A program made the position numbers and the translations under genes. A stretch of DNA of 64,000 nucleotides. It comes from Chryseolinea lacunae (lineage in GTDB: Bacteria; Bacteroidota; Bacteroidia; Cytophagales; Cyclobacteriaceae). Location of the stretch: positions 243,792-307,791 of the forward strand of contig NZ_JAERRB010000009.1 in assembly GCF_016735595.1 (NCBI RefSeq). Reading direction: 5' to 3'. The stretch's first letter is position 1, and each line of letters begins with the position of its first letter. Below, piece by piece: positions 18,265 to 26,700 of the stretch. Under the pieces are notes generated by a model. The model worked only from the letters and a program-made list of their open reading frames with translations, searched no databases and had not been told where the DNA came from.

Positions 18265-18390
18265 AGGGTGATAGGTTTTTCTAGGCGGTTGCGAGACCCC
18301 CCACTGCTTAGCGTGATTCTACAGGCGCTCCCGGCATCCTTTTCGGGATACAGACCTTAAAAGTAGCGAATATGCCCCCACCACGCACCT

Positions 18391-18440
18391 CTTAATGGCG
18401 ATTTACAGTCGATTTAATGCCGAATTAATTTCACTTTAAA
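18391..18440 (+). promoter_or_regulatory. 11-bp repeat array, five units (array 2)
   Basis: Hexamers CTTAAT 18391, TTTACA 18402, TTTAAT 18413, ATTAAT 18424 and TTTAAA 18435 are exactly 11 bp apart, with spacers GGCGA, GTCGA, GCCGA and TTCAC. It is the longest array in the window. It lies 50 nt before the mscS-like gene. A TAAACCTTG element at 18452 may be the -7 region. Confidence 0.65.
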
Positions 18441-18489
18441 CCGCTCCGCGTTAAACCTTGAAAGAAGTTATAATCTACCATCATTGCGC

Positions 18490-19617
18490 ATGAACGACAC
18501 ACTCACCTACCAGCAAATCCCGGGACAAACCCTTTTGGACAAAATTCTCTATTTGAACAGTATCCAGGACTACCTGGTCGGGGCGCTGCTGCTGGCCGTT
18601 GGAATTGTTGCCATCAAAATCGTGCGCGGTGTCGTTCACAAACAGTTGACGCGCGCGCAGTCTCCGTTTCTCGACTATTTTCGGCAGATTGAAAAATACG
18701 TATATCCATTGGTCTATGTGGCGCTGTTCATGACGGTTTTCCAATGGTTCACGGCCACCGTCAGCGTGGCCAAGTTCGCGGCGTACGCATTTAAGATCGT
18801 GCTTGTCTTCCTGGCCATTCGACTGCTGGCCGCCGCGGTGCGAACGGCGATCTACTCTTACCTTTCCCGGCAGGATCAAAGCGGCGACAAAGCCAAACAG
18901 GTCCGTGGCATAGTCATCATCCTCAACGGGGTATTGTGGGTGATGGGAACCATCTTCCTTTTCGACAATTTGGGTTTTAATGTCACCGCCGTGCTGACCG
19001 GACTGGGCGTTGGAGGCATTGCCATTGCCCTGGCGGCACAAACCATTCTTGGCGATATCTTCAACTATTTTGTGATATTTTTTGACCGGCCATTCGAGGT
19101 GGGTGATTTCATTATCGTAGATGACAAAATGGGTACGGTGGAATATATCGGATTGAAAACAACGCGAATCAAAAGCCTTTCTGGCGAGCAAATCATCATC
19201 TCCAATAGCAATCTCACGAATTCACGCCTGCACAACTATAAGCGGATGCAAGAGCGTCGAATTCTGTTTCGTTTCGGCATTGTCTACGAGACGGACATCG
19301 AAAAAGTAGAACGCATTCCTGCGCTGGTGCGCGGCATAATCGAAAGGCAGCAGCAGACCCGCTTTGATCGAACGCATTTTGTGAAGTTTGGCGACTACAG
19401 TCTTGATTTCGAAGTGGTTTTTTATGTGCTCAGTGCCGACTATAATCGTTACATGGATATTCAACAGACCATCAATCTTGAGCTGTTTCAGACACTTGCC
19501 AAAGAAGGTGTTGAATTTGCGTATCCAACCTATTCGCTGAAACTGCCAAAGGGCCAGAAGGCGTTGCTGGAGGCATCGCCGTTTGACGTATCGCATAAGG
19601 GCATGAACAATAATTAA
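18490..19617 (+). CDS. MscS-family mechanosensitive ion channel
   Basis: ATG 18490 is used; an in-frame TTG two codons earlier is less likely. 375 residues: about four N-terminal transmembrane segments, then the pore helix and beta domain typical of MscS (LTGLGVGGIAIALAAQTILGDIFNYFVIFFDRPFEVGDFIIVDD, then GTVEYIGLKTTRIKSLSGEQIIISNSNLT). MscS channels open on membrane tension and release solutes on hypo-osmotic shock. It is preceded by array 2 and followed 16 bp later by an EF-hand lipoprotein gene, an unusual neighbour. Confidence 0.93.
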   Translation: MNDTLTYQQIPGQTLLDKILYLNSIQDYLVGALLLAVGIVAIKIVRGVVHKQLTRAQSPFLDYFRQIEKYVYPLVYVALFMTVFQWFTATVSVAKFAAYAFKIVLVFLAIRLLAAAVRTAIYSYLSRQDQSGDKAKQVRGIVIILNGVLWVMGTIFLFDNLGFNVTAVLTGLGVGGIAIALAAQTILGDIFNYFVIFFDRPFEVGDFIIVDDKMGTVEYIGLKTTRIKSLSGEQIIISNSNLTNSRLHNYKRMQERRILFRFGIVYETDIEKVERIPALVRGIIERQQQTRFDRTHFVKFGDYSLDFEVVFYVLSADYNRYMDIQQTINLELFQTLAKEGVEFAYPTYSLKLPKGQKALLEASPFDVSHKGMNNN

Positions 19618-19633
19618 AAACAACGTCACTGGC

Positions 19634-20152
19634 ATGAGGCTATTTCTTCCCGTATCGATCGGCCTGCTCACAGCGGCTTGTAGCGTCACCTCTCCACCTT
19701 GGGGTTACCAGGATTGGGACAGCGACAAAAGCGCCGGCATTGATCAGGGCGAATTTGTGACGGCCTATCTGCAGACCCACGCTTTTGCGAAGTGGTCTTC
19801 AAACCGGACGGTTACACTACTCAACTTTTACGACGGTGTATACACAACCGTTGACAAAGACGGAAATAATTCCATCAGCCGCTATGAGTTCGACACGCAG
19901 GTCAAGAAATTCTACTACGATCAATTCCGGGAACAATTCAAGGATTGGGATGCCGATGCCAACGACGCGTTATCTCGCCAAGAGTTCATGCGCGCCATTG
20001 AAAAGTCCTCGCTAGCCGCCGTGTGGGACACCTCCTGCGATGGGTCGATCAGTGAACTGGAGATGGCCAGGGGAATATTTTACTATGCTGACCAGAACAG
20101 CGATCAACGTGTCGACGATCTGGAGTTCAACATTTGGAAAGTGAATCGCTAG
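19634..20152 (+). CDS. EF-hand lipoprotein with five Ca2+-loop motifs
   Basis: 172 residues with a lipobox LTAAC (Cys16), so it is a membrane-anchored lipoprotein. Five 12-residue EF-hand loops are visible: DSDKSAGIDQGE, DKDGNNSISRYE, DADANDALSRQE, DTSCDGSISELE and DQNSDQRVDDLE. All have Asp at position 1 and Glu at 12; some middle ligands are weak. It probably binds Ca2+ in the periplasm. It begins 16 bp after the mscS-like gene, so the two are likely co-transcribed. A Ca2+-binding partner of an osmotic channel is an inference. Confidence 0.85.
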   Translation: MRLFLPVSIGLLTAACSVTSPPWGYQDWDSDKSAGIDQGEFVTAYLQTHAFAKWSSNRTVTLLNFYDGVYTTVDKDGNNSISRYEFDTQVKKFYYDQFREQFKDWDADANDALSRQEFMRAIEKSSLAAVWDTSCDGSISELEMARGIFYYADQNSDQRVDDLEFNIWKVNR

Positions 20153-20164
20153 GGTATGGGCCGG

Positions 20165-20225
20165 ATTAAAAAGATATTAAATCGACATTAAACTCACGAT
20201 TCGGGAGTCTGCACTGTTCAAATTG
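20165..20225 (+). promoter_or_regulatory. 11-bp repeat array (array 3) upstream of the CHASE3 kinase
   Basis: ATTAAA at 20165, 20176 and 20187 (spacers AAGAT, TCGAC). TCAAATTG at 20218, 31 nt after the last repeat start, resembles TANNTTTG. The same 31-nt spacing occurs at array 8. Here the repeats read ATTAAA on the coding strand, the opposite orientation to arrays 1, 5 and 12. Confidence 0.65.
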
Positions 20226-20279
20226 GACTTAATTTTATCAAGATGAAGACAATTGGCATCCTCATAATATTTTTTTCCA

Positions 20280-21797
20280 ATGAAAATCGCGCACATTATC
20301 CTGGTTAGCTTTTTCAGTATACTAATTCTTTTTTCGATCACCACCTTTATAAACTACCAGCAATACGGGTTAGTCAACGAGAATGCAGAGCGCCTTGAGC
20401 GCTCCACCCTGATTGTACGAAATAGCAACCGGTTTCAACGAAATTTTCTAAACATGGTCAGCGGCTTGCGGGGTTATCTACTGACCAATGAAACGTCATT
20501 CCTGCAGACTTACGATTCTGCCGTTGTGGAGAACAAACACATCCTAAGCGAACTTACCACCCTGGTACCAGAGGGGTCCGATCAAAAAATCATTTTAGAC
20601 GACATTCGGGAGCTTCAGAAATATTGGGTCAGTGAATTTGCAACGCCCTTGCTGGAGGCAAAAAGAAATGCGGACATTTCTGAAAAGGAAAATCAGGCAT
20701 TTCACAAACTCTATCGGGAGAAACTCTTGAACAAATTAGAAAAAGATGTTCAGGCGAGCCTTCAGCGGAAGTTCTCTGATTTCACGAACTACGAATATGG
20801 CCATCGGATCAGCGACCGCGAGAACCTGGCGCACACGGTACAAAACACAAAAAGCATTTCGTTTTATCTGACCACCATCTCCGTCATTCTGGGCACAGGC
20901 ATTGCTATCTTTATTGCGCATTATATTTCCACCCGCATTGTGCGCATGGTTAAAATGGCGAACGAAATTGCCGGTGGCAACTATGCGGTCTATATGCAGG
21001 AAAAAGGGAACAGCGAACTTAGCCAGCTTACGCGCGCCCTCAACAACATGGCCAGCATCCTGGGTTCTCACATCGCGGTCTTGAAACGCCAGAAGGACGA
21101 GGTAGATCAATTCGCCCACATTGTTTCGCACGATCTGAAAGCACCTTTGCGCGGGATCGACAACGTGGTGACCTGGATCGAAGAAGACCATAGTTTCGAT
21201 CTGCCACCGAAAGTGAACGAGTACCTGAAAGTTATTAAGGGTCGCATCGTCCGCGCCGAAAATTTGCTCAAGGGTATTCTCATGTATGCCCGCGCGGGAC
21301 GGGAAGCTCCCGACCGCGAAGTGGTAGACGTAAACGAAGTGTTAGCCGAGATTCGTGGCGACCTGGGCACCTACACTGGCATTGCCCTGGAGATCCAAAA
21401 GCCAATGCCGACCCTCTTTACACAACGTGTACCCCTTGTCCAAGTCTTCAGCAACCTGATTGTGAATGCATTTAAATACCATGACAAAAAAAATGGCGCT
21501 GTCACCATATCCTGGCGGGAAGAGGGCGAATACTACCATTTTTTTGTATCCGATAATGGACCGGGCATCCCCGAATTATATCACCAGAAAATATTTGCCA
21601 TTTTCCAGACCCTCCAGGAGCGGGATACACTAGAGAGTGTAGGCGTCGGACTGGCTATTGTTAAAAAAATACTGGACGACAGACAGCTTTTTGTCAGCGT
21701 AACCTCCGAGCCGGGCAAAGGCGCTACGTTTTCTTTCACCTGGCCTAAACATGAAGAACATGAAACGAGTAATCCACATCCTGCTTATCGAAGATGA
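20280..21797 (+). CDS. CHASE3-HAMP histidine kinase, bacteriophytochrome-like output
   Basis: 505 residues. Transmembrane helix 1 spans ~5-25. A CHASE3-type extracytoplasmic sensor covers ~30-185 (NRFQRNFLNMVSGLRGYLLT is its hallmark). Helix 2 spans ~193-213 and HAMP ~214-270. The dimerisation domain has the phospho-acceptor His284 in VSHDLKAPLRG. The ATPase has FSNLIVNAFKYHD (N box), VSDNGPGIPE and VGVGLAIVKKIL. The kinase domain belongs to the class that pairs with Rcp1-like single-domain receivers, and such a receiver gene overlaps its 3' end by 47 bp. A degraded paralogue lies at 57792-58656. Confidence 0.92.
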   Translation: MKIAHIILVSFFSILILFSITTFINYQQYGLVNENAERLERSTLIVRNSNRFQRNFLNMVSGLRGYLLTNETSFLQTYDSAVVENKHILSELTTLVPEGSDQKIILDDIRELQKYWVSEFATPLLEAKRNADISEKENQAFHKLYREKLLNKLEKDVQASLQRKFSDFTNYEYGHRISDRENLAHTVQNTKSISFYLTTISVILGTGIAIFIAHYISTRIVRMVKMANEIAGGNYAVYMQEKGNSELSQLTRALNNMASILGSHIAVLKRQKDEVDQFAHIVSHDLKAPLRGIDNVVTWIEEDHSFDLPPKVNEYLKVIKGRIVRAENLLKGILMYARAGREAPDREVVDVNEVLAEIRGDLGTYTGIALEIQKPMPTLFTQRVPLVQVFSNLIVNAFKYHDKKNGAVTISWREEGEYYHFFVSDNGPGIPELYHQKIFAIFQTLQERDTLESVGVGLAIVKKILDDRQLFVSVTSEPGKGATFSFTWPKHEEHETSNPHPAYRR

Positions 21798-22170
21798 CAC
21801 CCTTGATCAGATGGAAGTAAAACGCACATTGGAGAGACGAAATATCCTGCATCGCCTCACTATTTTGACCAATGGCGAAGAGGCTATTCAAATGATTGAG
21901 AATACAGATGAAGACATTGAAAAACCGGACATCATCTTACTAGACCTTAACATGCCAAAGCGTAACGGGTTCGAGGTCCTGGCTTCCCTTAGGGCAAACG
22001 ATAGGTGGAAGGACGTGAAGGTGTTCGTTCTGACTACTTCCGATGAGGTGTCGGATAAACACGCTGCGCAACTCCATGGTATCTCCGGATTCATTACCAA
22101 GCCCTTGAAACTGGAAAGTCCTTCCTCTCTGGATGCCTTTAATCTCATGATCGACCTGATGAATATCTAA
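21751..22170 (+). CDS. Single-domain response regulator (Rcp1-like receiver)
   Basis: 139 residues, a lone receiver domain. The acidic pocket is IEDD (Glu14-Asp16), the phospho-acceptor Asp65 in IILLDLNMPKRNGF, then VLTTSDE and the invariant lysine in FITKPLKLE. No output domain, so it probably relays phosphate or binds partners. It overlaps the kinase gene by 47 bp, which implies translational coupling and a cognate pair. A second in-frame ATG is at 21760. A frameshifted paralogue is at 58653-59067. Confidence 0.9.
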   Translation: MKNMKRVIHILLIEDDTLDQMEVKRTLERRNILHRLTILTNGEEAIQMIENTDEDIEKPDIILLDLNMPKRNGFEVLASLRANDRWKDVKVFVLTTSDEVSDKHAAQLHGISGFITKPLKLESPSSLDAFNLMIDLMNI

Positions 22171-22179
22171 TCCGGGGGT

Positions 22180-24405
22180 TTACCCCGCCACAGTTGGCAA
22201 TTCTCTAAGCAGTCCCAGCACTTCTCGCTGATCGGTCAGGTAGAACTGTGCCGCAGTATGACCTGGGCCTATCTTGAGCGTAAACCCTTTGTCCGTAAGG
22301 GCACGAAACATATCCTCGTCGGTTTTATCGTCTCCGATGGCCATCACAAAGTCATAATGACCGTCATCAACCAGTTTTTTGGCGACAACCCCCTTGTCGA
22401 TTCCGGACACGCGCACTTCAATGACCTTGTTTCCGTCAATAATGTGCAGATTGGCGTTGCGCACCAGGTGGTGCAGGTTATCCAGCAATTCGCGCGAGCG
22501 GATAAATCCAAGTTCCGCACCCACATTGCGATAGTGCCACACCAGGGTATGTAGTTTATCTTCTATGAAAGACCCAGGACTCCGCTGAACGAATACCTCC
22601 AGCATGGGCCTGATAAAACTCTTCCAGGACTGATCAATATCCGGGTCGTGCTGCCAGGACTTGTTTTTGAGTCGCAGCCCCGCGCCGTGCTCTGAAACCA
22701 AATTCACCGGCAATTCACCAAACCATTGTTGCAGCGAGTGGCTATCGCGTCCGCTGATGATGGTGAGATCGGTGCGTTTGTCCGCGGCCAGTTGAGTAAG
22801 CAAGTGCATCAGTTCTTTATCGGGCCGGGCCGACAGAGGATGTTTGGAAAATGGAACCAGCGTTCCATCATAGTCCAACAGAAGCAATCGATTTTCGGCT
22901 GTCTTAAATTTTTCCACGATGTCGCGCGTCGTACGCGCGGAAAGATGTCGCGTGCGTTGGGTATGCTGCAGGAGTTTGGTGTCCTCCAACTGCCGCAAAA
23001 AATCAGCAAGCCAATGGTTGACGGTATATTCCTTCAATCGCTTCTGTAGTAATTCAATTTTCTGCAGTTGCAACTCTTCCGGCATGCGTAGCGCCTGGAG
23101 GATGGTATTTGCTACTTCATCGCGATCCATGGGATTGACTAGCAATGCCTCACTCAATTCATTTGCTGCGCCCGCCAGTTCACTTAGAATCAACACGCCA
23201 CGATCGATGCGACTGGCCAGGTACTCTTTGGCCACCAGGTTCATTCCATCGCGCAGCGGTGTAATCAGCCCCACGTCGGCGCTCAGGTACATGGCTACCA
23301 GTTCATGAAAGCTCAGGGAGTTGTAGCGGTAAATGATCGGCTGCCACCCGAGGGTTGAATACTTTCCATTGATGCGGCCGATCTCCTCTTCGATGAGCTT
23401 CTTCCGCTCGTTGTATTTGGAGATAATTTGGCGGGAAGGAACAACCACCAAAATAAAGATCACTTTCTCCCGCCACTCCGGGTGCAATTCCAGGAAGCGT
23501 TCAAATCCCAGGAGACGGTGTGTAACACCCTTGGTGTAGTCCAGGCGATCGACGGAAAAAATAATTTTTTTATCAGGAAAGCTATTCTCAATGATCCGCT
23601 GCTGTTCGACAACCTCGGGGAGGTGGGCGCCGGCGTGAAATTTTTCAAAATCAATTCCCAATGGAAACATCTCAGCCTTTAGCAGGCGGTCCGGCAACAT
23701 GATGGAGCGAAACTGATGATCATATCCTTTCACCATTTGAACTGTCGTCAAAAAGTGCTGTACATATTCATGGGTGTGAAACCCGATCAGGTCGGCACCG
23801 AGCAGTCCCTGTACAATCTTTTCTTTCCACGGACGATGAAGAAGCCGAAAAACCTCAAAGGAGGGAAATGGGATATGGAGAAAAAATCCGATGGTAGCCT
23901 CTGGTCGGGATTCCCGGATCATGCCGGGCAGCAACATGAGTTGATAATCATGTATCCACAGCACATCACCCGGCATCAGCAGTGACAGGATCCGATCGGC
24001 AAACTGCCGGTTTATCTCCTCGTAGGCTTTAAATGTTTCGTTGTCGAACTCTACAAAGGAGGGAAAATAGTGGAACAAGGGCCAAAGGGTCGCATTGCAA
24101 AAGCCGTTATAATATTTATTGTATACCTTCTTGTCCACAAAAACAGGGTCAACACTATAGGCCAAATGCTCTAATCTTTGTTTGTCGAGCCTGTCCCAGT
24201 TTGCCTCGTTAAATTCTGCGGAACCAATCCAGAGGGTTGCCTCGAAGGCGGTCTTCCCCGAACTCGTATTTTGGAAGTAACTCTGTAAGGCGCTCACCAG
24301 TCCGCCGTCACTTTCCTTGATTTCCAATTGATTATTTTTTTTGATCAGTTGAAAGGGCAACCGGTTGGATACGATGATAAGCCTCTTAGAGAAATGTGCT
24401 GACAT
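22180..24405 (-). CDS. otsAB: Bifunctional trehalose-6-phosphate synthase/phosphatase
   Basis: ATG 24405 (MSAHFSKRLIIVSNRLPF) is chosen because it begins the GT20 fold; upstream codons cross a hairpin. Residues 1-~470 are OtsA-like (LIIVSNRLPF; GDVLWIHDYQLMLLP; SVDRLDYTKGV; TPLRDGMNLVAKEY). They make trehalose-6-phosphate from a nucleotide sugar and glucose-6-phosphate. Residues ~490-740 are a HAD phosphatase (LLLLDYDGTLVPF; ISGRDSHSL; AIGDDKTDEDMF), giving trehalose. The fusion makes the osmoprotectant in one protein. It is convergent with the kinase/receiver pair (10-bp gap). Confidence 0.95.
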   Translation of the reverse strand: MSAHFSKRLIIVSNRLPFQLIKKNNQLEIKESDGGLVSALQSYFQNTSSGKTAFEATLWIGSAEFNEANWDRLDKQRLEHLAYSVDPVFVDKKVYNKYYNGFCNATLWPLFHYFPSFVEFDNETFKAYEEINRQFADRILSLLMPGDVLWIHDYQLMLLPGMIRESRPEATIGFFLHIPFPSFEVFRLLHRPWKEKIVQGLLGADLIGFHTHEYVQHFLTTVQMVKGYDHQFRSIMLPDRLLKAEMFPLGIDFEKFHAGAHLPEVVEQQRIIENSFPDKKIIFSVDRLDYTKGVTHRLLGFERFLELHPEWREKVIFILVVVPSRQIISKYNERKKLIEEEIGRINGKYSTLGWQPIIYRYNSLSFHELVAMYLSADVGLITPLRDGMNLVAKEYLASRIDRGVLILSELAGAANELSEALLVNPMDRDEVANTILQALRMPEELQLQKIELLQKRLKEYTVNHWLADFLRQLEDTKLLQHTQRTRHLSARTTRDIVEKFKTAENRLLLLDYDGTLVPFSKHPLSARPDKELMHLLTQLAADKRTDLTIISGRDSHSLQQWFGELPVNLVSEHGAGLRLKNKSWQHDPDIDQSWKSFIRPMLEVFVQRSPGSFIEDKLHTLVWHYRNVGAELGFIRSRELLDNLHHLVRNANLHIIDGNKVIEVRVSGIDKGVVAKKLVDDGHYDFVMAIGDDKTDEDMFRALTDKGFTLKIGPGHTAAQFYLTDQREVLGLLRELPTVAG

Positions 24406-24424
24406 GACAATCGTAGTTAAAGCG

Positions 24425-24489
24425 AAAAACCCACAGCATGGCCAGTGGGTTTTTCTGATTTCAGACCTTTTAACCATATGCTGGTTAAA
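24425..24489. promoter_or_regulatory. Two hairpins in the otsAB leader
   Basis: First hairpin: AAAAACCCAC (24425-24434) and GTGGGTTTTT (24445-24454), with a 10-nt loop. Second: TTTAACCA (24469-24476) and TGGTTAAA (24482-24489), with a 5-nt loop. The first is terminator-like and lies only 19 nt upstream of the otsAB ATG, between divergent genes where no gene end needs it. The same hairpin pair, with changed but still paired bases, occurs at 59081-59150. Confidence 0.6.
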
Positions 24490-24539
24490 CCTTGATATAC
24501 AAAGATAACGGTTTGGCCGCGGGAGGTCGTCTTCGCGCT

Positions 24540-24578
24540 ATTAAAAGGACATTAAAAAGACATTAAAGTGGCATTGAA
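24540..24578 (+). promoter_or_regulatory. 11-bp repeat array, four units (array 4)
   Basis: ATTAAA 24540, 24551 and 24562 and ATTGAA 24573, exactly 11 bp apart (spacers AGGAC, AAGAC, GTGGC), upstream of the OmpR-type regulator. A weak -7-like TAGCTTG lies at 24602. If this regulator binds the repeats, the gene is autoregulated. Confidence 0.7.
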
Positions 24579-24641
24579 ACTGAGCCAGGTAAAAATCTTG
24601 GTAGCTTGTGGACCGTAAGACATCATTTAATAAATTGAGTC

Positions 24642-25325
24642 ATGAAAGTATTGGTTATTGAAGACGAGATGCAGGTTTCTGCTTTCATAAAGCAGGGACT
24701 GGAGGAGCAATCCTTCGAGGTAGACGTGGCCTTTGACGGAAACATCGGCGAACGGCTCGCCCTGGGCCGCGACTATGACGTGGTGTTGCTCGACATTGTC
24801 ATCCCCGGGATCAATGGATTTGACTTGTGTATGATCATAAAAAAAGAAAAACCGAACCTTCCGATCCTCATGCTTACCACGCTTGGCACAACAGCCGACA
24901 AGGTGACTGGCTTTGATGCAGGTGCCGACGATTACCTACTCAAGCCTTTCGAATTTGAAGAACTCACCGCCCGCCTGCGCGCCCTGGCGCGAAGGCCCAC
25001 TATGACGGGTAGTACCTATTCGAACGTTCTTCGATTTGAGGACTTGAAGTTAGACCTTGAAAAAAAGGTGGCCGTCCGAGGGGAAAAAACCATCAAACTT
25101 TCCGCAAAAGAATTCACCTTGCTGGAGTTCTTTATTCGCCATCCCGGCAGAGTCATCTCGCGTGCCGAACTGGCCGAAAAAATATGGGACATTCGCTTCG
25201 ACACGGGTACCAACGTGGTGGAAGTGTATATCAATATGCTACGAAACAAGATTGACCGGGATTTTTCACCAAAACTATTGCAAACCCGGATAGGGTTGGG
25301 ATACGTCTTAAGCAACGAAGCATGA
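24642..25325 (+). CDS. OmpR-family response regulator
   Basis: 227 residues. Receiver: acidic EDE (Glu7-Glu9), phospho-acceptor Asp51 in VVLLDIVIPGINGF, then MLTTLG and the lysine in DDYLLKPFEFEEL. Winged-helix output: LDLEKKVAVRGEKTIKLSAKEFTLLEFFIRHPGRVISRAELAEKIW, then VVEVYINMLRNKID and the final wing. OmpR-type proteins bind tandem repeats spaced about 10-11 bp. Such an array lies upstream of this gene. The stop overlaps the kinase start by 4 bp. It is a good candidate for master of the island regulon. Confidence 0.95.
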   Translation: MKVLVIEDEMQVSAFIKQGLEEQSFEVDVAFDGNIGERLALGRDYDVVLLDIVIPGINGFDLCMIIKKEKPNLPILMLTTLGTTADKVTGFDAGADDYLLKPFEFEELTARLRALARRPTMTGSTYSNVLRFEDLKLDLEKKVAVRGEKTIKLSAKEFTLLEFFIRHPGRVISRAELAEKIWDIRFDTGTNVVEVYINMLRNKIDRDFSPKLLQTRIGLGYVLSNEA

Positions 25326-26695
25326 ACATCCGCACGCGCTTAACGTTGATCTTTTTCAGCCTGGTTGTGGTGATGTTATCTGTGATTTGTATTTCCATTT
25401 ATTTCTTTTCAGACAATTACCGAAAAGAGGATTTTTACCGACGTCTGAAAAACCGGGCAACCAACACAGCCCAAGTTCTCACCGAGGTGAAGGAAGTGAA
25501 CGCCGACCTGCTCAAACGCATGGAGCGAAACAATCCAGCCAGCCTACCCAACCAATACATTGCTATCTACAACTACCGCAATGAGGAATTATATAGCTCT
25601 GATGGCACTCCCGTTGTCAACATAGACACCGCCCTTCTCAACCGGATTCGTCTGCAAAAGGAAATAAGTTTTAAGGAGGGAAAGGTTGAAGCGCTCGGGT
25701 TTCTGTTCGCCGACCGCTATGATCGCTTTACCGTCGTGGCAGCCGCCACCGATGTGTATGGACGGGACGCGCTGGCCAATCTACGCAACGTCTTGGTGCT
25801 GACTTTCTCCCTTAGCTTACTGCTGGTTTCTGTCCTGGGCTGGGTATATGCCGGGCGAGTGCTCAGCCCGATTTCCAAAATTGTATCCCAGGTCAGTGAA
25901 ATTACTGAGGTCAATATGAACCGCAGGCTGGACGAGGGAAACCAAAAAGACGAATTGAGCAAACTATCACAGACCTTCAACAGCATGTTGGAAAGGTTGC
26001 AAGCGGCGTTCTTGTCGCAGAAAAATTTTATCGCCAATGCCTCGCACGAAATCAAGACACCCATCACCATCATGACGTCCGAGATCGATGTATCGCTTCT
26101 GCAACCACGAAACCCGGACTACTATGTAAAGGTTTTGCGATCGGTGCTTGGGGGACTGCGCGGCCTCAATGATCTCACCACGCAGTTGCTACTGCTGGCC
26201 CAAACCAGCGCCTCGGAGCCTAAGACAAACTTCACCATGTTTCGCATCGACGATGCACTTTGGGAAATGAAAGAAGAACTTCTGAAGGCCTTTCCCAAAT
26301 ACAAAGTTGACATCGACTTCGATTTAAAGATTGAGCCGGATTCGCTCTCGGTGTTCGGCGACGAACATTTAGTTAAAGTGGCCATCCTCAACCTGATGGA
26401 CAACGGCTGTAAATATTCGGACGATAATCGAACTGTGATTCAGTTGGAGGCCGGGAGCGCCGATTTCATCACCCTACGGTTTGTCAACCTGGGTAAAGGC
26501 ATTGATGCCGATGAACTCACCAAAATATTTGATCCTTTTTTTCGCGGCAAAGGCAATCTGTCCATTAAGGGTTCTGGCATTGGCCTATCCCTGGTGAAAC
26601 GTATCGTTAGTCTTCACCGCGGCGCCATTACGGTCAGGTCGGTGCCGGGAGAGGTCACCGAATTCACCGTACGGTTTCCGGTTCGCACGGTCTAG
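25322..26695 (+). CDS. Sensor histidine kinase paired with the OmpR regulator
   Basis: 457 residues. Transmembrane helix ~8-28, a ~120-residue periplasmic sensor without recognised domain, helix ~155-178, then HAMP (VLSPISKIVSQVSEI). Phospho-acceptor histidine in IANASHEIKTPITIM. ATPase boxes LNLMDNGCKYSDD, LGKGIDADEL and GSGIGLSLVKRIV. The overall form is that of the envelope-stress CusS/CpxA-like group. It overlaps the regulator by 4 bp, a classical two-component operon. Confidence 0.94.
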   Translation: MNIRTRLTLIFFSLVVVMLSVICISIYFFSDNYRKEDFYRRLKNRATNTAQVLTEVKEVNADLLKRMERNNPASLPNQYIAIYNYRNEELYSSDGTPVVNIDTALLNRIRLQKEISFKEGKVEALGFLFADRYDRFTVVAAATDVYGRDALANLRNVLVLTFSLSLLLVSVLGWVYAGRVLSPISKIVSQVSEITEVNMNRRLDEGNQKDELSKLSQTFNSMLERLQAAFLSQKNFIANASHEIKTPITIMTSEIDVSLLQPRNPDYYVKVLRSVLGGLRGLNDLTTQLLLLAQTSASEPKTNFTMFRIDDALWEMKEELLKAFPKYKVDIDFDLKIEPDSLSVFGDEHLVKVAILNLMDNGCKYSDDNRTVIQLEAGSADFITLRFVNLGKGIDADELTKIFDPFFRGKGNLSIKGSGIGLSLVKRIVSLHRGAITVRSVPGEVTEFTVRFPVRTV

Positions 26696-26700
26696 CGTGT

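Noticed and set aside
18481..19191. 236-codon minus-strand frame
   Set aside because: Antisense to the MscS gene; low-complexity His/Gln/Arg-rich translation.
24469..24489. TTTAACCA/TGGTTAAA palindrome as a repressor operator for the regulator gene
   Set aside because: It is kept together with the neighbouring hairpin, and the second copy changes bases on both arms, which fits RNA structure at least as well. Listed as hairpin only.
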